In this document: positions 1-7,772 of the stretch, piece after piece
How positions within the stretch are numbered: position 1 is the stretch's first letter
Layout: each line of letters starts with the position of its first letter
NCBI RefSeq assembly: GCF_001418655.1
Contig: NZ_LIQZ01000303.1
Span: forward strand, 1 to 60,837
From: Streptomyces phaeochromogenes
GTDB taxonomy: Bacteria; Actinomycetota; Actinomycetes; Streptomycetales; Streptomycetaceae
Direction of reading: 5' to 3'
DNA: 60,837 nucleotides
Position numbers and translations under genes: made by a program
The notes under the pieces: model-generated
Seen by the model: the letters and a program-made list of their open reading frames with translations, nothing else
Database searches by the model: none
What the model was told of the DNA's origin: nothing

Positions 1-12
1 CCCCACCCACCC

Positions 13-32
13 AGGGGCGCGAGGAACCGCGC
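13..32. repeat. Degenerate copy of GC-rich intergenic repeat
   Basis: This 20-base stretch differs at only two positions from the repeat core at 32950-32969. It looks like a worn or partial copy of the hairpin repeat family at 11222, 17930, 31976 and 32939. The rest of 1-99 holds nothing else I can recognise. Confidence 0.5.
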
Positions 33-99
33 ACCCAACCCCAATACGAACCCGCACACCCAAGGAACCACGCCGGAGGCGACCCGCGTCCTTGGCGGC

Positions 100-627
100 A
101 TGACCGGCATGATCAGAACCCGTGTGACCGGCCGCCGAGTGACCAGAACCGTGCTGTCCGTAGAGGCCGAGACCGTCGCGGAGCTGCACTCCCGCGCACG
201 GTCGACCTACTACCCGGCCGGGGCGGCGCCTCAGGACGGCACGGACTGGGTCGCGGCCTGGCGCCGCGCCATCGAGCGCCCCGACGGACACGTGCTGTGC
301 ACGGTCCACGAGGGCCGCATCGTCGCCATCGCCTCGTTCCGCACAGCGGAGGACGCACCCGCCGACACCGTGCGGCTGTTCCAGTTGCACGTCGACCCGG
401 ACCACTGGCGTACGGGCCTCGGGACCGCCCTGCACGCCGAGTGCGTGGAGCAGTGGCGGGCCGACGGCAGGCGGACCGCCACGCTCGACGTGCACGTGGA
501 CAACGAGCGGGCCCGGGACTTCTACGCCCGCCGCGGCTGGGTGCCGGATCCGGAGAAACCGCCGGTCGCGGGCGATCACCATCTCTTCCTGCGGTACCCG
601 GTGGGCGCGGCCCCCGCCCGGGAATGA
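100..627 (+). CDS. GNAT-family N-acetyltransferase
   Basis: This is a 175-residue single-domain acetyltransferase that should move an acetyl group from acetyl-CoA to an unknown amine. The acetyl-CoA loop is visible around residues 100-110 (hydrophobic strand, then WRTGLGTAL). The C-terminal N-x-x-A-x-x-F-Y-x-x-x-G-W motif lies near residues 135-147. The start is uncertain: ATG at 100 or 109 and GTG at 136 all read into the same domain and none has a well-spaced ribosome binding site. The substrate cannot be read from the sequence. It lies alone, 44 bases before the next gene. Confidence 0.85.
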   Translation: MTGMIRTRVTGRRVTRTVLSVEAETVAELHSRARSTYYPAGAAPQDGTDWVAAWRRAIERPDGHVLCTVHEGRIVAIASFRTAEDAPADTVRLFQLHVDPDHWRTGLGTALHAECVEQWRADGRRTATLDVHVDNERARDFYARRGWVPDPEKPPVAGDHHLFLRYPVGAAPARE

Positions 628-671
628 TCCAAGACCATTGAACGTTCACGTACTGAGCGGAGGGTGCCTCC

Positions 672-1415
672 GTGTCCGTACGAGCCGAAAGAGCCGAAGA
701 CATGCGCGTCGAGATCTGGAGCGACATCGCCTGCCCGTGGTGCTACGTGGGCAAGGCCCGCTTCGAGAAGGCGCTCGACGCCTTCCCGCACCGCGACGAC
801 ATCGAGGTGGTGCACCGCTCCTTCGAGCTCGACCCGGGGCGCGCCAAGACGGACATCCAGCCGGTGATCAGGATGCTCACCAAGAAGTACGGGATGAGCG
901 AGGCGCAGGCGCAGGCCGGTGAGGAGAACCTCGGCACGCAGGCCGCGGCCGAGGGTCTGGAGTACCGCACGCGGGACCGCGACCACGGCAACACCTTCGA
1001 CATGCACCGGCTGCTGCACCTCGCCAAGGAGCGGGGCCGGCAGGACGCGCTGATCCAGCTCTTCTACAAGGCGAACTTCGCCGAGGAGCGGTCCGTCTTC
1101 GGCGACGACGAGCGGCTCGTGGAGCTGGCCGTCGCCGCCGGGCTCGACGCCGACGAGGCCCGCAAGGTGCTCGCCGACCCGGCCGCGTACGCCGACGAGG
1201 TCCGCGCCGACGAGCGCGAGGCGGCCGAGCTGGGCGCGAACGGCGTGCCGTTCTTCGTCCTGGACCGGAAGTACGGCGTCTCCGGCGCCCAGCCCGCCGA
1301 GGTCTTCGCGCAGGCCCTGGAGCAGGCATGGGGCAGCCACTCGCCGCTCAAGCTGATCCAGCAGGACGACGCCGAGGCGTGCGGCCCCGACGGATGCGCG
1401 GTCCCGCAGAACTGA
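672..1415 (+). CDS. DsbA-family thiol-disulfide oxidoreductase (FrnE-like)
   Basis: This 247-residue protein has a thioredoxin-fold DsbA domain. The active-site Cys-Pro-Trp-Cys motif is at residues 21-24, and the conserved cis-proline loop (GVPFF) is near the C-terminal third. There is no signal peptide, so it should act in the cytoplasm like FrnE proteins, which are linked to polyketide metabolism or oxidative stress resistance. A GGAGGG ribosome binding site at 659-664 lies seven bases before the GTG at 672, which supports that start over the ATG at 702. The tail carries two extra cysteines in a CGPDGC sequence that may form a second redox or metal site. Confidence 0.88.
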   Translation: MSVRAERAEDMRVEIWSDIACPWCYVGKARFEKALDAFPHRDDIEVVHRSFELDPGRAKTDIQPVIRMLTKKYGMSEAQAQAGEENLGTQAAAEGLEYRTRDRDHGNTFDMHRLLHLAKERGRQDALIQLFYKANFAEERSVFGDDERLVELAVAAGLDADEARKVLADPAAYADEVRADEREAAELGANGVPFFVLDRKYGVSGAQPAEVFAQALEQAWGSHSPLKLIQQDDAEACGPDGCAVPQN

Positions 1416-1522
1416 CGGGGACGGCAAAAGCGCAGGTCGGGGCGGATCCATAAGCGTTGCTTGGCGAAACCACGTAGAAGTCGGCAATGGACGGGGAGAT
1501 TCCCGGGCCGCAGAGTGGTCCC

Positions 1523-2572
1523 ATGGAGACCTTCGAGACCCTCGTCCGAGCCGAGTTCGCCGCGAAGAACACCTATCTCAACACCGCGAGCACCGGGCTG
1601 CTCCCGGCCCGCGCCGTCGACGCCATGCGGGCCGGCGTAGAGTCCGTGGCGGCCGGGCAGCCGCAGGACATGTTCGCCGACGTGGAGGCGGCCCGCGCCG
1701 CCTTCGCCCGCCTCGTGGGAGTCCCGGACCGCCGTGTCGCGGCCGGGGCCTCCGTCGCCGTCTACAGCGGACTGATCGCCGCCTCGCTGCCCGAGGGCGC
1801 CGAAGTCCTCACCGCCGAGGCCGACTTCACCTCCGTGGTGAACCCCTTCCACGTGCGCAGCGACCTCAAGGTGCGCACCGTGCCGCTGGAGCGGATCGCC
1901 GAGTCGGTGCGCCCCGGCACCGCGCTCGTCGCGGTCAGCGCCGCACAGTCCGCGGACGGCCGGATCGTCGATCTGCCGGCGCTGCGCGAGGCAGCGCGCG
2001 AGCACGGGGCCCGTACGTACATCGACGCGTCCCAGGCCACCGGATGGCTGCCGATCGAGGCGGACGCGTACGACTATGTGTCCTCCGTCGCCTTCAAGTG
2101 GCTCGTCTGCCCCCGGGGCGTGGCTTTCCTGGTCGTTCCGGAGGACCTGGGAGGACTCAATCCGATCTTCGCGGGCTGGGTCGCGGGAGAGCACCCCTGG
2201 GACAGCTGTTACGGGCCGGTCGAGGAACTCGCCCACTCCGCACGGCGGTTCGACGAGAGCCCGAGCCTCTTCTCGTACGCGGGCGCCCGTCACTCGCTGG
2301 AGCTGATCGAGGAGTTGGGCGTGGACGCCGTGCACGCCCATGACCTCGCGCTCGCCGACCGCTTCCGCGCGGGCCTGGCCGGACTGGGGCAGGAGCCCGT
2401 TCCGGCGCCTGGCTCGGCGATCGTCTCCGTGCCCGGACTCGGCCACAGGCAGCCGGAGTTGAGCCGGGCGGGGATCGAAGTCTCGGACCGCGCGGGCAAC
2501 TTGAGGGCCGCGTTCCACCTGTACAACACGGCCGCGGATGTCGATCGTCTGCTGGACGTCCTGTCGGGCTGA
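1523..2572 (+). CDS. Class V aminotransferase, PLP-dependent
   Basis: This is a 349-residue fold-type I PLP enzyme. The aspartate that contacts the pyridine ring lies in YIDAS (Asp168), and the lysine that holds PLP is probably Lys192 in the AFKWLVCPRG segment. It belongs to the NifS/kynureninase-like branch, but the substrate cannot be assigned. I prefer the ATG at 1523 because the N-terminal METFETLV segment is typical for the group. An upstream in-frame ATG at 1487 is possible, and neither has a strong ribosome binding site. Confidence 0.83.
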   Translation: METFETLVRAEFAAKNTYLNTASTGLLPARAVDAMRAGVESVAAGQPQDMFADVEAARAAFARLVGVPDRRVAAGASVAVYSGLIAASLPEGAEVLTAEADFTSVVNPFHVRSDLKVRTVPLERIAESVRPGTALVAVSAAQSADGRIVDLPALREAAREHGARTYIDASQATGWLPIEADAYDYVSSVAFKWLVCPRGVAFLVVPEDLGGLNPIFAGWVAGEHPWDSCYGPVEELAHSARRFDESPSLFSYAGARHSLELIEELGVDAVHAHDLALADRFRAGLAGLGQEPVPAPGSAIVSVPGLGHRQPELSRAGIEVSDRAGNLRAAFHLYNTAADVDRLLDVLSG

Positions 2573-2626
2573 TTGCGCGACCCACTGGCGCGGGGTCCAC
2601 GGGGACGCTAGGAAGGGCACCACGAG

Positions 2627-3244
2627 GTGGTGGTGCCGGTGGAGCCAACTCTCCACAAGTCCGAACGGCCGCCCGCGGATGCGGAGTTGCATCGGCGGCT
2701 GGTGTACGGCGACGAGTCCGCGCTGTCCGAGGCCTACGCGGCGTACGGCGGGCTCGTGCGGCGGATCGCCGGGCGCGTCACGAACAGCCCGGCAGCCGCC
2801 GAGGACGTGGCGCAGGAGGTCTTCGCCCAGCTGTGGAGCAGGCCGTACGCGTTCGACGCGCGCCGCGGTTCGCTGCGCACCTGGCTGTCCGTGCTCGCGC
2901 ACCGGCGGGCCGTGGACTGGGTGCGCAGCGAGGCCCGGCATCGCAAGGCCGCCGGGGCGGACGACTCCGCGCTGCACGCCATCCCCGACACCGGACCGGG
3001 CCCCGACGAGGCGGTCGTCGACCGCGAGCGCTCGCTGCTGCTGCACTCCGCGCTGGCCGAACTCCCGCAGCCACAGCGGGAGGTGGTCCACCTCGCCTAC
3101 TTCGCGGGCCGCACCTACCGCCAGGCCGCCGTCGAGCTCGGCATCCCGGAGGGCACCGCCAAGACCCGCCTACGGTCCGCGCTGCGCAAGTTGGCCGAGA
3201 CTTTGGCCGAGCCGCCGGATCCGGCGTGGGAAAGGGGCGCATGA
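2627..3244 (+). CDS. ECF sigma factor (SigK-like group)
   Basis: This 205-residue sigma-70 factor has only regions 2 and 4. Region 2 spans about residues 20-95, with the core-binding and -10 recognition helices around AAEDVAQEVFAQLW and RTWLSVLAHRRAVDW. Region 4 spans about 140-190, with the helix-turn-helix around TYRQAAVELGIPEGTAKTR. It should direct RNA polymerase to a small stress regulon that I cannot define. It starts with GTG and is followed 25 bases later by an anti-sigma gene in the same direction, the usual sigma/anti-sigma operon layout. Confidence 0.92.
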   Translation: MVVPVEPTLHKSERPPADAELHRRLVYGDESALSEAYAAYGGLVRRIAGRVTNSPAAAEDVAQEVFAQLWSRPYAFDARRGSLRTWLSVLAHRRAVDWVRSEARHRKAAGADDSALHAIPDTGPGPDEAVVDRERSLLLHSALAELPQPQREVVHLAYFAGRTYRQAAVELGIPEGTAKTRLRSALRKLAETLAEPPDPAWERGA

Positions 3245-3269
3245 TGGCGACAGGGGAAGGAGGCGTCCG

Positions 3270-4442
3270 GTGACCGACGACCACGACGGTGTGCCCGAGC
3301 TGCTGGCCGCCTGGGCCTTCGGCGCGCTGCAGCCCGCGGACGAGAAGGTCGTACCGCTGCATCTGGCCGGCTGCGAGAGCTGCGCGGCGGAGGCGGAACG
3401 GCTCCGCGAGACCGTACGGCTGCTGGACGTGCCACCGGGGACGGCCGCCGCCGGCAACGGATCGCCCGCCGCGCGGAACGGTTCGGCCGCGGTCTCGCAG
3501 AACGGTTCGGCCGCGGTCTCGCAGAACGGTTCGGCCGCCGGGATGACGGGCGGCGGGGTGACGGGCGCCGGATCCGCGGAAGCGTCCGTCGTCGGTGGCG
3601 GCGGTCCGGCCGGAGCGGACGGTGTGCTCGCCCTCGCCCTGCGGTCCCGGCCCGCCCTGCCGCGGGTCGCCGCGCACGCGGCCCCGTACGCGGCAGCCGT
3701 CGCCGGACTGCGCGCGCTGCTGCGGGAGGTGGACGGCCACGGGCCGTGGGGCACGCCCGTCGTGCACGACTGGGACGTCCGCGACACCGTCGGCCATCTG
3801 ATCGCCGCCGACGAGCAACTGGCCGTGCGCCTGGGCCTTCGGACCCACACACCTCCCTCCCGGATCACCGAGGACACACCGTGGGAGGAGGCCTGGAACA
3901 CGCGGACCGCCGACGTCATCGCGTACGAGCGGACGCGCGACCCCCAGGAGACGGTGACCGCGTGGGCCGAGCGGGCCGCCGCGCTGCTGGCCACGCCCGA
4001 GGCGCGGGATCCCGAACGGGCCGCGCACGCGACGACGTTGATGGGTGTACGGCTGCCGGTCGCCGACCACTTCGTCGTGCGCGGCTTCGAGGCGTGGATC
4101 CACACGGACGACATCGGCCGCGCGCTCGGTCTCGCCGTGCCGCCGCCCCCGGACGCCCATCTGTGGCAGCTGGTCCGGCTCGCCGTCCGCATCCTCGGCA
4201 TGGCGCTGGGGCCCACGGCACCGCCGGTGCTGTTCGCGGTGACCGCCGGCGAGAGCTCCACCGAGTGGGTACTCGGCTCCGAGGACGAGGCCGTCCGGGG
4301 TGAACTCGTCCTGGACGCCGTGGACTTCTGCCTCCTCGTGGGCGGCCGGTACACACCCGACGAGGTACCGAGGGGTGTTGCGGGCGACGAGGACGTCGTA
4401 CGCGGCGTACTGGAGCGGGCTGCCGACCTGTCCTGGCTGTAG
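3270..4442 (+). CDS. Anti-sigma factor fused to mycothiol maleylpyruvate isomerase-like (DinB) domain
   Basis: This 390-residue protein has two modules. The N-terminal zinc-finger anti-sigma (zf-HC2) domain carries His31-x3-Cys35-x2-Cys38, the ZAS signature that usually binds the partner sigma factor and can respond to thiol oxidation. A low-complexity linker (about 60-125) contains a tandem NGSAAVSQ repeat. From about residue 130 to the end lies a DinB/MDMPI helical bundle of the mycothiol-dependent isomerase type, with histidines in DWDVRDTVGHL and in the VADHFVVRGFEAWIH segment as likely metal ligands. Start: GTG at 3270, after GGAAGGAGG. I infer control of the sigma factor encoded just upstream. 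There is no membrane segment. Confidence 0.86.
   Translation: MTDDHDGVPELLAAWAFGALQPADEKVVPLHLAGCESCAAEAERLRETVRLLDVPPGTAAAGNGSPAARNGSAAVSQNGSAAVSQNGSAAGMTGGGVTGAGSAEASVVGGGGPAGADGVLALALRSRPALPRVAAHAAPYAAAVAGLRALLREVDGHGPWGTPVVHDWDVRDTVGHLIAADEQLAVRLGLRTHTPPSRITEDTPWEEAWNTRTADVIAYERTRDPQETVTAWAERAAALLATPEARDPERAAHATTLMGVRLPVADHFVVRGFEAWIHTDDIGRALGLAVPPPPDAHLWQLVRLAVRILGMALGPTAPPVLFAVTAGESSTEWVLGSEDEAVRGELVLDAVDFCLLVGGRYTPDEVPRGVAGDEDVVRGVLERAADLSWL
3477..3538 (+). repeat. 24-base tandem repeat inside the anti-sigma linker
   Basis: Two perfect 24-base units (3477-3500 and 3501-3524) and a 14-base partial third unit encode repeated NGSAAVSQ in the linker between the zinc-finger and DinB domains. 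The repeats keep the reading frame, so copy-number change would only alter linker length. Confidence 0.9.
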
Positions 4443-4493
4443 CTCGGCTCCCGCGGGTCCGGGGAGCGCGCCCCCGGCCCTGGGGATGGGGAG

Positions 4494-5012
4494 CTATGAG
4501 CCCGGAGCCGGGCAGCCCCCCGTCTCCGTGCAGAGGTTCGCCTCGACCCGGGAGAGGAGAGCGACGAGCTGGGTCCGCTCGGCCTGGCTCAGGCCCGCGA
4601 GGGCGTGCTCCTCCAGGCCGGCCCAGACGAGTGTGACCTCATCGAGCAGTCCGCAGCTCTTCTCGGTCGCCTCGACGAGCACCGCGCGCCGGTCCTTCGG
4701 GTCCGGGCTGCGGGTCACGTGCCCGGACTGCTCAAGGCGCTGGAGCATCTTCGTGATCGTGGACGGGTCGAGTTCGACCGCCTTGATGAGGTCCGACTGA
4801 CGCACCGGGCCCCGGTCCCACAGGTGCATCATCACGAACTCCTGCCCGGGGTAGAGCCCGGCCCCGCGCAGCAGCTTGGCCGCGGTCGTGCGGTGCAGCC
4901 GGGCGACCCGAGAGATGGCGTGGCCGACCGGGCCGCCGCGCGCCGCGGAGGGCAGCTTGTCGGTACAGACGGGGTCGGCCTGCGGGGCCGCGACCTCCTG
5001 GCTGGCACTCAT
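4494..5012 (-). CDS. MarR-family transcriptional regulator
   Basis: This 172-residue dimeric winged-helix regulator carries its DNA-binding domain at about residues 65-135. Recognition helix residues include DPSTITKMLQRLEQSG, and the wing includes SPDPKDRRAVLVEAT. It is divergently transcribed from an Old Yellow Enzyme gene, and two palindromes between the two genes look like its operators. I infer that it represses the reductase and itself until an electrophile or phenolic ligand binds or a thiol is oxidised. The start is ATG 5012. An in-frame upstream start would add 23 low-complexity residues and is less likely. Confidence 0.9.
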   Translation of the reverse strand: MSASQEVAAPQADPVCTDKLPSAARGGPVGHAISRVARLHRTTAAKLLRGAGLYPGQEFVMMHLWDRGPVRQSDLIKAVELDPSTITKMLQRLEQSGHVTRSPDPKDRRAVLVEATEKSCGLLDEVTLVWAGLEEHALAGLSQAERTQLVALLSRVEANLCTETGGCPAPGS

Positions 5013-5153
5013 CTCGACTCCCCGGTTCGTGCGGACGTGCTGTCCACCGTACGTCCCACCGCCTCCCCCGCCTTCTCGCACCTTCTCGCGTCTTCTCCCG
5101 GCCGTGTTCCGGCTGCTTTCCGGCTGTCTTCCGACCTTCCTCCAACGAGATTA

Positions 5154-5169
5154 CCTTGGTCGACCAAGG
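5154..5169. promoter_or_regulatory. Perfect palindrome, probable MarR operator O1
   Basis: The 16-base perfect palindrome CCTTGGTCGACCAAGG lies between the divergent MarR and Old Yellow Enzyme genes, 66 bases upstream of the reductase start. The size and the TTGG...CCAA form fit MarR-family sites. Binding is inferred. Confidence 0.75.
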
Positions 5170-5200
5170 AATGGTTTAGGGTGGCTCTCGGTTCAGATGA

Positions 5201-5212
5201 TTGGCCGACCAT
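5201..5212. promoter_or_regulatory. Imperfect palindrome, probable MarR operator O2
   Basis: TTGGCCGACCAT matches the core of the O1 palindrome (TTGGTCGACCAA) at 10 of 12 positions. Its centre is 45 bases away from that of O1. It sits 22 bases before the reductase start codon, where a bound repressor could block transcription. Confidence 0.6.
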
Positions 5213-5234
5213 ATAAATCCCCCCGGGAGCTCTT

Positions 5235-6296
5235 GTGACCACTGCGTACGACCCGATCGACCTGTCCGGCACACCCCTCGCCAACCGCATCGCCATGGCG
5301 CCGATGACCCGCAGCAGGGCGGGTGAGGGCGGCACCCCCACCGACCTCACCGTCGAGTACTACGCCCAGCGCGCCTCCGCGGGGCTGATCATCACCGAGG
5401 GCATCCAGCCGTCCGCGATCGGCCAGGGCTACCCGGACACCCCGGGCCTGCACAGCGACGAGCAGATCGCCGCCTGGCGGAAGGTGACCGACGCCGTGCA
5501 CGCCGCCGGCGGCCGGATCTTCGCGCAGCTCATGCACGCGGGCCGGATCGGCCACCCCACCCTGCTGCCCGACGGACTCGTCAACGTCGGCGCGTCCCCC
5601 GTACCGGCCCAGGGGCAGGTCTACACGCACGAGGGCCCCCTCGACTTCATCGCCCCGCGCGAGCTCACGGGCGACGAGGTCCGCGCCACCATCGCGGAGT
5701 TCGTGACCGCCGCGCGGGGCGCCGTCGAGGCGGGCTTCGACGGGGTCGAACTGCACGGCGCCAACGGTTACTTGATCCACCAGTTCCTCGCCCCCGGCTC
5801 CAACCACCGCACCGACGAGTGGGGCGGCTCCGTCGAGAACCGCATACGGTTCGCCGTCGAGACCGTGAAGGCCGTCGCCGCCGAGATCGGTGCCGGGCGC
5901 ACCGGCATCCGGCTCTCGCCCGGCAACCCGTACAACGACATCCAGGAGCCCGAGCCGGAGCCGACGTACACCGCGCTGGTGGCCGAGCTGGAGCCGCTGG
6001 GCCTCGCGTATCTGCACGTCACCGAGGCGGTCGAGATGCGTGAGCTGACCCTCGCGCTGCGCAAGCGGTTCAGCGGGGCCCTCGTCCTGAACCCGGCGAC
6101 CGAGGGGCCGACCGGGCCGGAGTCCCTGGCCCTCGTCGAGGACGGCGTCGCCGATCTCGTCGCGTACGGCCAACTGTTCCTGGCCAACCCGGACCTGCCC
6201 GCCCGTCTGCGGACCGGCGGCCCGTTCAACGAGCCCGACGGGGCGACGTTCTTCGGCGGGGACGCGAAGGGCTACACGGACTACCCGGCGCTGTAA
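5235..6296 (+). CDS. Old Yellow Enzyme-family FMN alkene reductase (NemA-like)
   Basis: This is a 353-residue single-domain TIM-barrel flavoprotein that reduces activated C=C bonds (enones, maleimides, nitro compounds) with NAD(P)H. The substrate-binding His174 and Asn177 are in ELHGANGY, a hallmark of the family, and the N-terminal NRIAMAPMTRSRA strand is typical. The start is GTG 5235, with GGGAG at 5225-5229. It is divergent from a MarR regulator with two operator-like palindromes between them, so it is likely induced by electrophiles. A strong hairpin follows the stop codon. Confidence 0.93.
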   Translation: MTTAYDPIDLSGTPLANRIAMAPMTRSRAGEGGTPTDLTVEYYAQRASAGLIITEGIQPSAIGQGYPDTPGLHSDEQIAAWRKVTDAVHAAGGRIFAQLMHAGRIGHPTLLPDGLVNVGASPVPAQGQVYTHEGPLDFIAPRELTGDEVRATIAEFVTAARGAVEAGFDGVELHGANGYLIHQFLAPGSNHRTDEWGGSVENRIRFAVETVKAVAAEIGAGRTGIRLSPGNPYNDIQEPEPEPTYTALVAELEPLGLAYLHVTEAVEMRELTLALRKRFSGALVLNPATEGPTGPESLALVEDGVADLVAYGQLFLANPDLPARLRTGGPFNEPDGATFFGGDAKGYTDYPAL

Positions 6297-6301
6297 GGCA
6301 G

Positions 6302-6342
6302 TTGGCCCGGTGTCCGACTCCATGAGTCGGACACCGGGCCAA
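6302..6342. terminator. Bidirectional terminator hairpin
   Basis: A perfect 19-base-pair stem with a three-base CAT loop (arms 6302-6320 and 6324-6342) sits between the convergent reductase and ectD genes. There is no T-tract, which is common for terminators in high-GC actinobacteria. Confidence 0.85.
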
Positions 6343-6391
6343 TCACCCTCAGGCGTACGTCACTTCAGGTGTACGTCGCTTCAGACGTATG

Positions 6392-7279
6392 TCACTGCAC
6401 CGGGGTGAAGTCCCGTGCCCCGATGAATTCGGGCCGGCGTACCGGTGCCGAGAACGGCTCCACCGCCGCGTTCTCCACGCTGTTGAACACGATGAAGACG
6501 TTCGAGCGCGGGAACGGCGTGATGTTGTCGCCCGAGCCGTGCATGCAGTTGCAGTCGAACCAGGTGGCCGAGCCCGCCTTGCCCGTGAAGAGCTTGATGC
6601 CGTGCTTGGACGCGAACTTGGTGAGCGCCTCGTCGGAGGGCGTGCCCGCGTCCTGCATCTGCAGCGACTTCTTGTAGTTGTCCTTCGGCGTGGCTCCGGA
6701 ACAGCCGAGGAACGTGTGGTGCGACCCCGGCATGATCATGAGACCGCCGTTGGTGTCGTGGTTCTCGGTCAGCGCGATCGAGACGGACACGGTCCGCATG
6801 TTCGGCAGGCCGTCCTCGGCGTGCCAGGTCTCGAAGTCCGAGTGCCAGTAGAAGCCGCTCGCACCGAAGCCGGGCTTGACGTTGATCCGCGACTGGTGGA
6901 CGTACACGTCGGAGCCGAGGATCTGCCGGGCGCGGCCGACCACCCGCTCGTCGCGTACGAGCTGGGCGAAGATCTCACTGATCTTGTGGACCTCGAAGAC
7001 CGAGCGGATCTCCTGCGACTTCGGCTCCACGATCGAGCGCTCGTCGGCACGGATCGCCGGGTCCGTCACCAGGCGCTCCAACTCCGCGTGGTAGAGCGCG
7101 ACCTCGTCCTCGCCGATGATCCGGTCGACGGCGAGGAAACCGTCACGCTCGTACGACTGCAGGTCGGCCCCGGGGATCGGTCCCGGCGTGCCGGGCTCGC
7201 TCCAGACGACCGGGTCCTGCCGGGGCACGGACACCTCGCTGGTGCCGCGGCTGGGATACAGGTCGGTGATGGTCGCCAT
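6392..7279 (-). CDS. ectD: Ectoine hydroxylase
   Basis: This 295-residue Fe(II)/2-oxoglutarate dioxygenase turns ectoine into 5-hydroxyectoine. The family signature around GFYWHSDFETWHAEDG is intact and supplies the first His and the Asp iron ligands. The distal His lies in the CNCMHGSGDN segment. It is the last gene of ectABCD, four bases after ectC. The cytoplasmic product protects against osmotic, heat and desiccation stress. Length and motifs match other actinobacterial EctD proteins. Confidence 0.97.
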   Translation of the reverse strand: MATITDLYPSRGTSEVSVPRQDPVVWSEPGTPGPIPGADLQSYERDGFLAVDRIIGEDEVALYHAELERLVTDPAIRADERSIVEPKSQEIRSVFEVHKISEIFAQLVRDERVVGRARQILGSDVYVHQSRINVKPGFGASGFYWHSDFETWHAEDGLPNMRTVSVSIALTENHDTNGGLMIMPGSHHTFLGCSGATPKDNYKKSLQMQDAGTPSDEALTKFASKHGIKLFTGKAGSATWFDCNCMHGSGDNITPFPRSNVFIVFNSVENAAVEPFSAPVRRPEFIGARDFTPVQ

Positions 7280-7283
7280 CGGT

Positions 7284-7688
7284 TCAGACCTCCTCGGGCT
7301 CGGTCAGCAGGGGGTAGACGCCGTTCTCGTCATGGTCCTCCCGTCCGGTCACCGGCGGATTGAAGACACAGATGCAGCGGAAGTCCTGCTTGATCCGCAT
7401 CGTGTGCTTCTCGTGCCCGTCGAGGAGGTACATGGTTCCCGGCGTGATCGTGTACTTCTCGCCAGTCTCGTCGTCGGTGAGTTCGGCCTCGCCCTCGACG
7501 CAGACGACGGCCTCGATGTGGTTCGCGTACCACATCGACGTCTCGGTACCCGCGTAGAGGATCGTCTCGTGCACGGAGAAGCCGACCCTCTCCTTGGCGA
7601 GGACGATGCGCTTGCTCTCCCAGGTACCCGACGCCGATTTCACGTGTCGGTCAGTGCCTTCGATCTCCTTGAACGAACGGACTATCAC
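7284..7688 (-). CDS. ectC: L-ectoine synthase
   Basis: This 134-residue cupin enzyme closes N-gamma-acetyl-2,4-diaminobutyrate into ectoine. The protein is collinear with known EctC, with conserved stretches such as HETILYAGTE, WYANHIEAV and the LLDGHEKH region that binds the metal and substrate. Translation starts at GTG 7688. It lies 84 bases after ectB and four bases before ectD. Confidence 0.97.
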   Translation of the reverse strand: MIVRSFKEIEGTDRHVKSASGTWESKRIVLAKERVGFSVHETILYAGTETSMWYANHIEAVVCVEGEAELTDDETGEKYTITPGTMYLLDGHEKHTMRIKQDFRCICVFNPPVTGREDHDENGVYPLLTEPEEV

Positions 7689-7772
7689 GGTGCTGCGAAG
7701 CCTCCTTCAGGCTGATGTGCGGCTGGTGCGGTCGATGTGGCCGCTGTGTTTCAGGGGTCGTTCAGGGGTGGT

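Noticed and set aside
1064..3091. A 675-residue open frame on the minus strand
   Set aside because: It runs antisense across the DsbA, aminotransferase and sigma factor genes. Its composition is Arg/Gly/Pro-rich with no domain, as expected for an antisense shadow in high-GC DNA.
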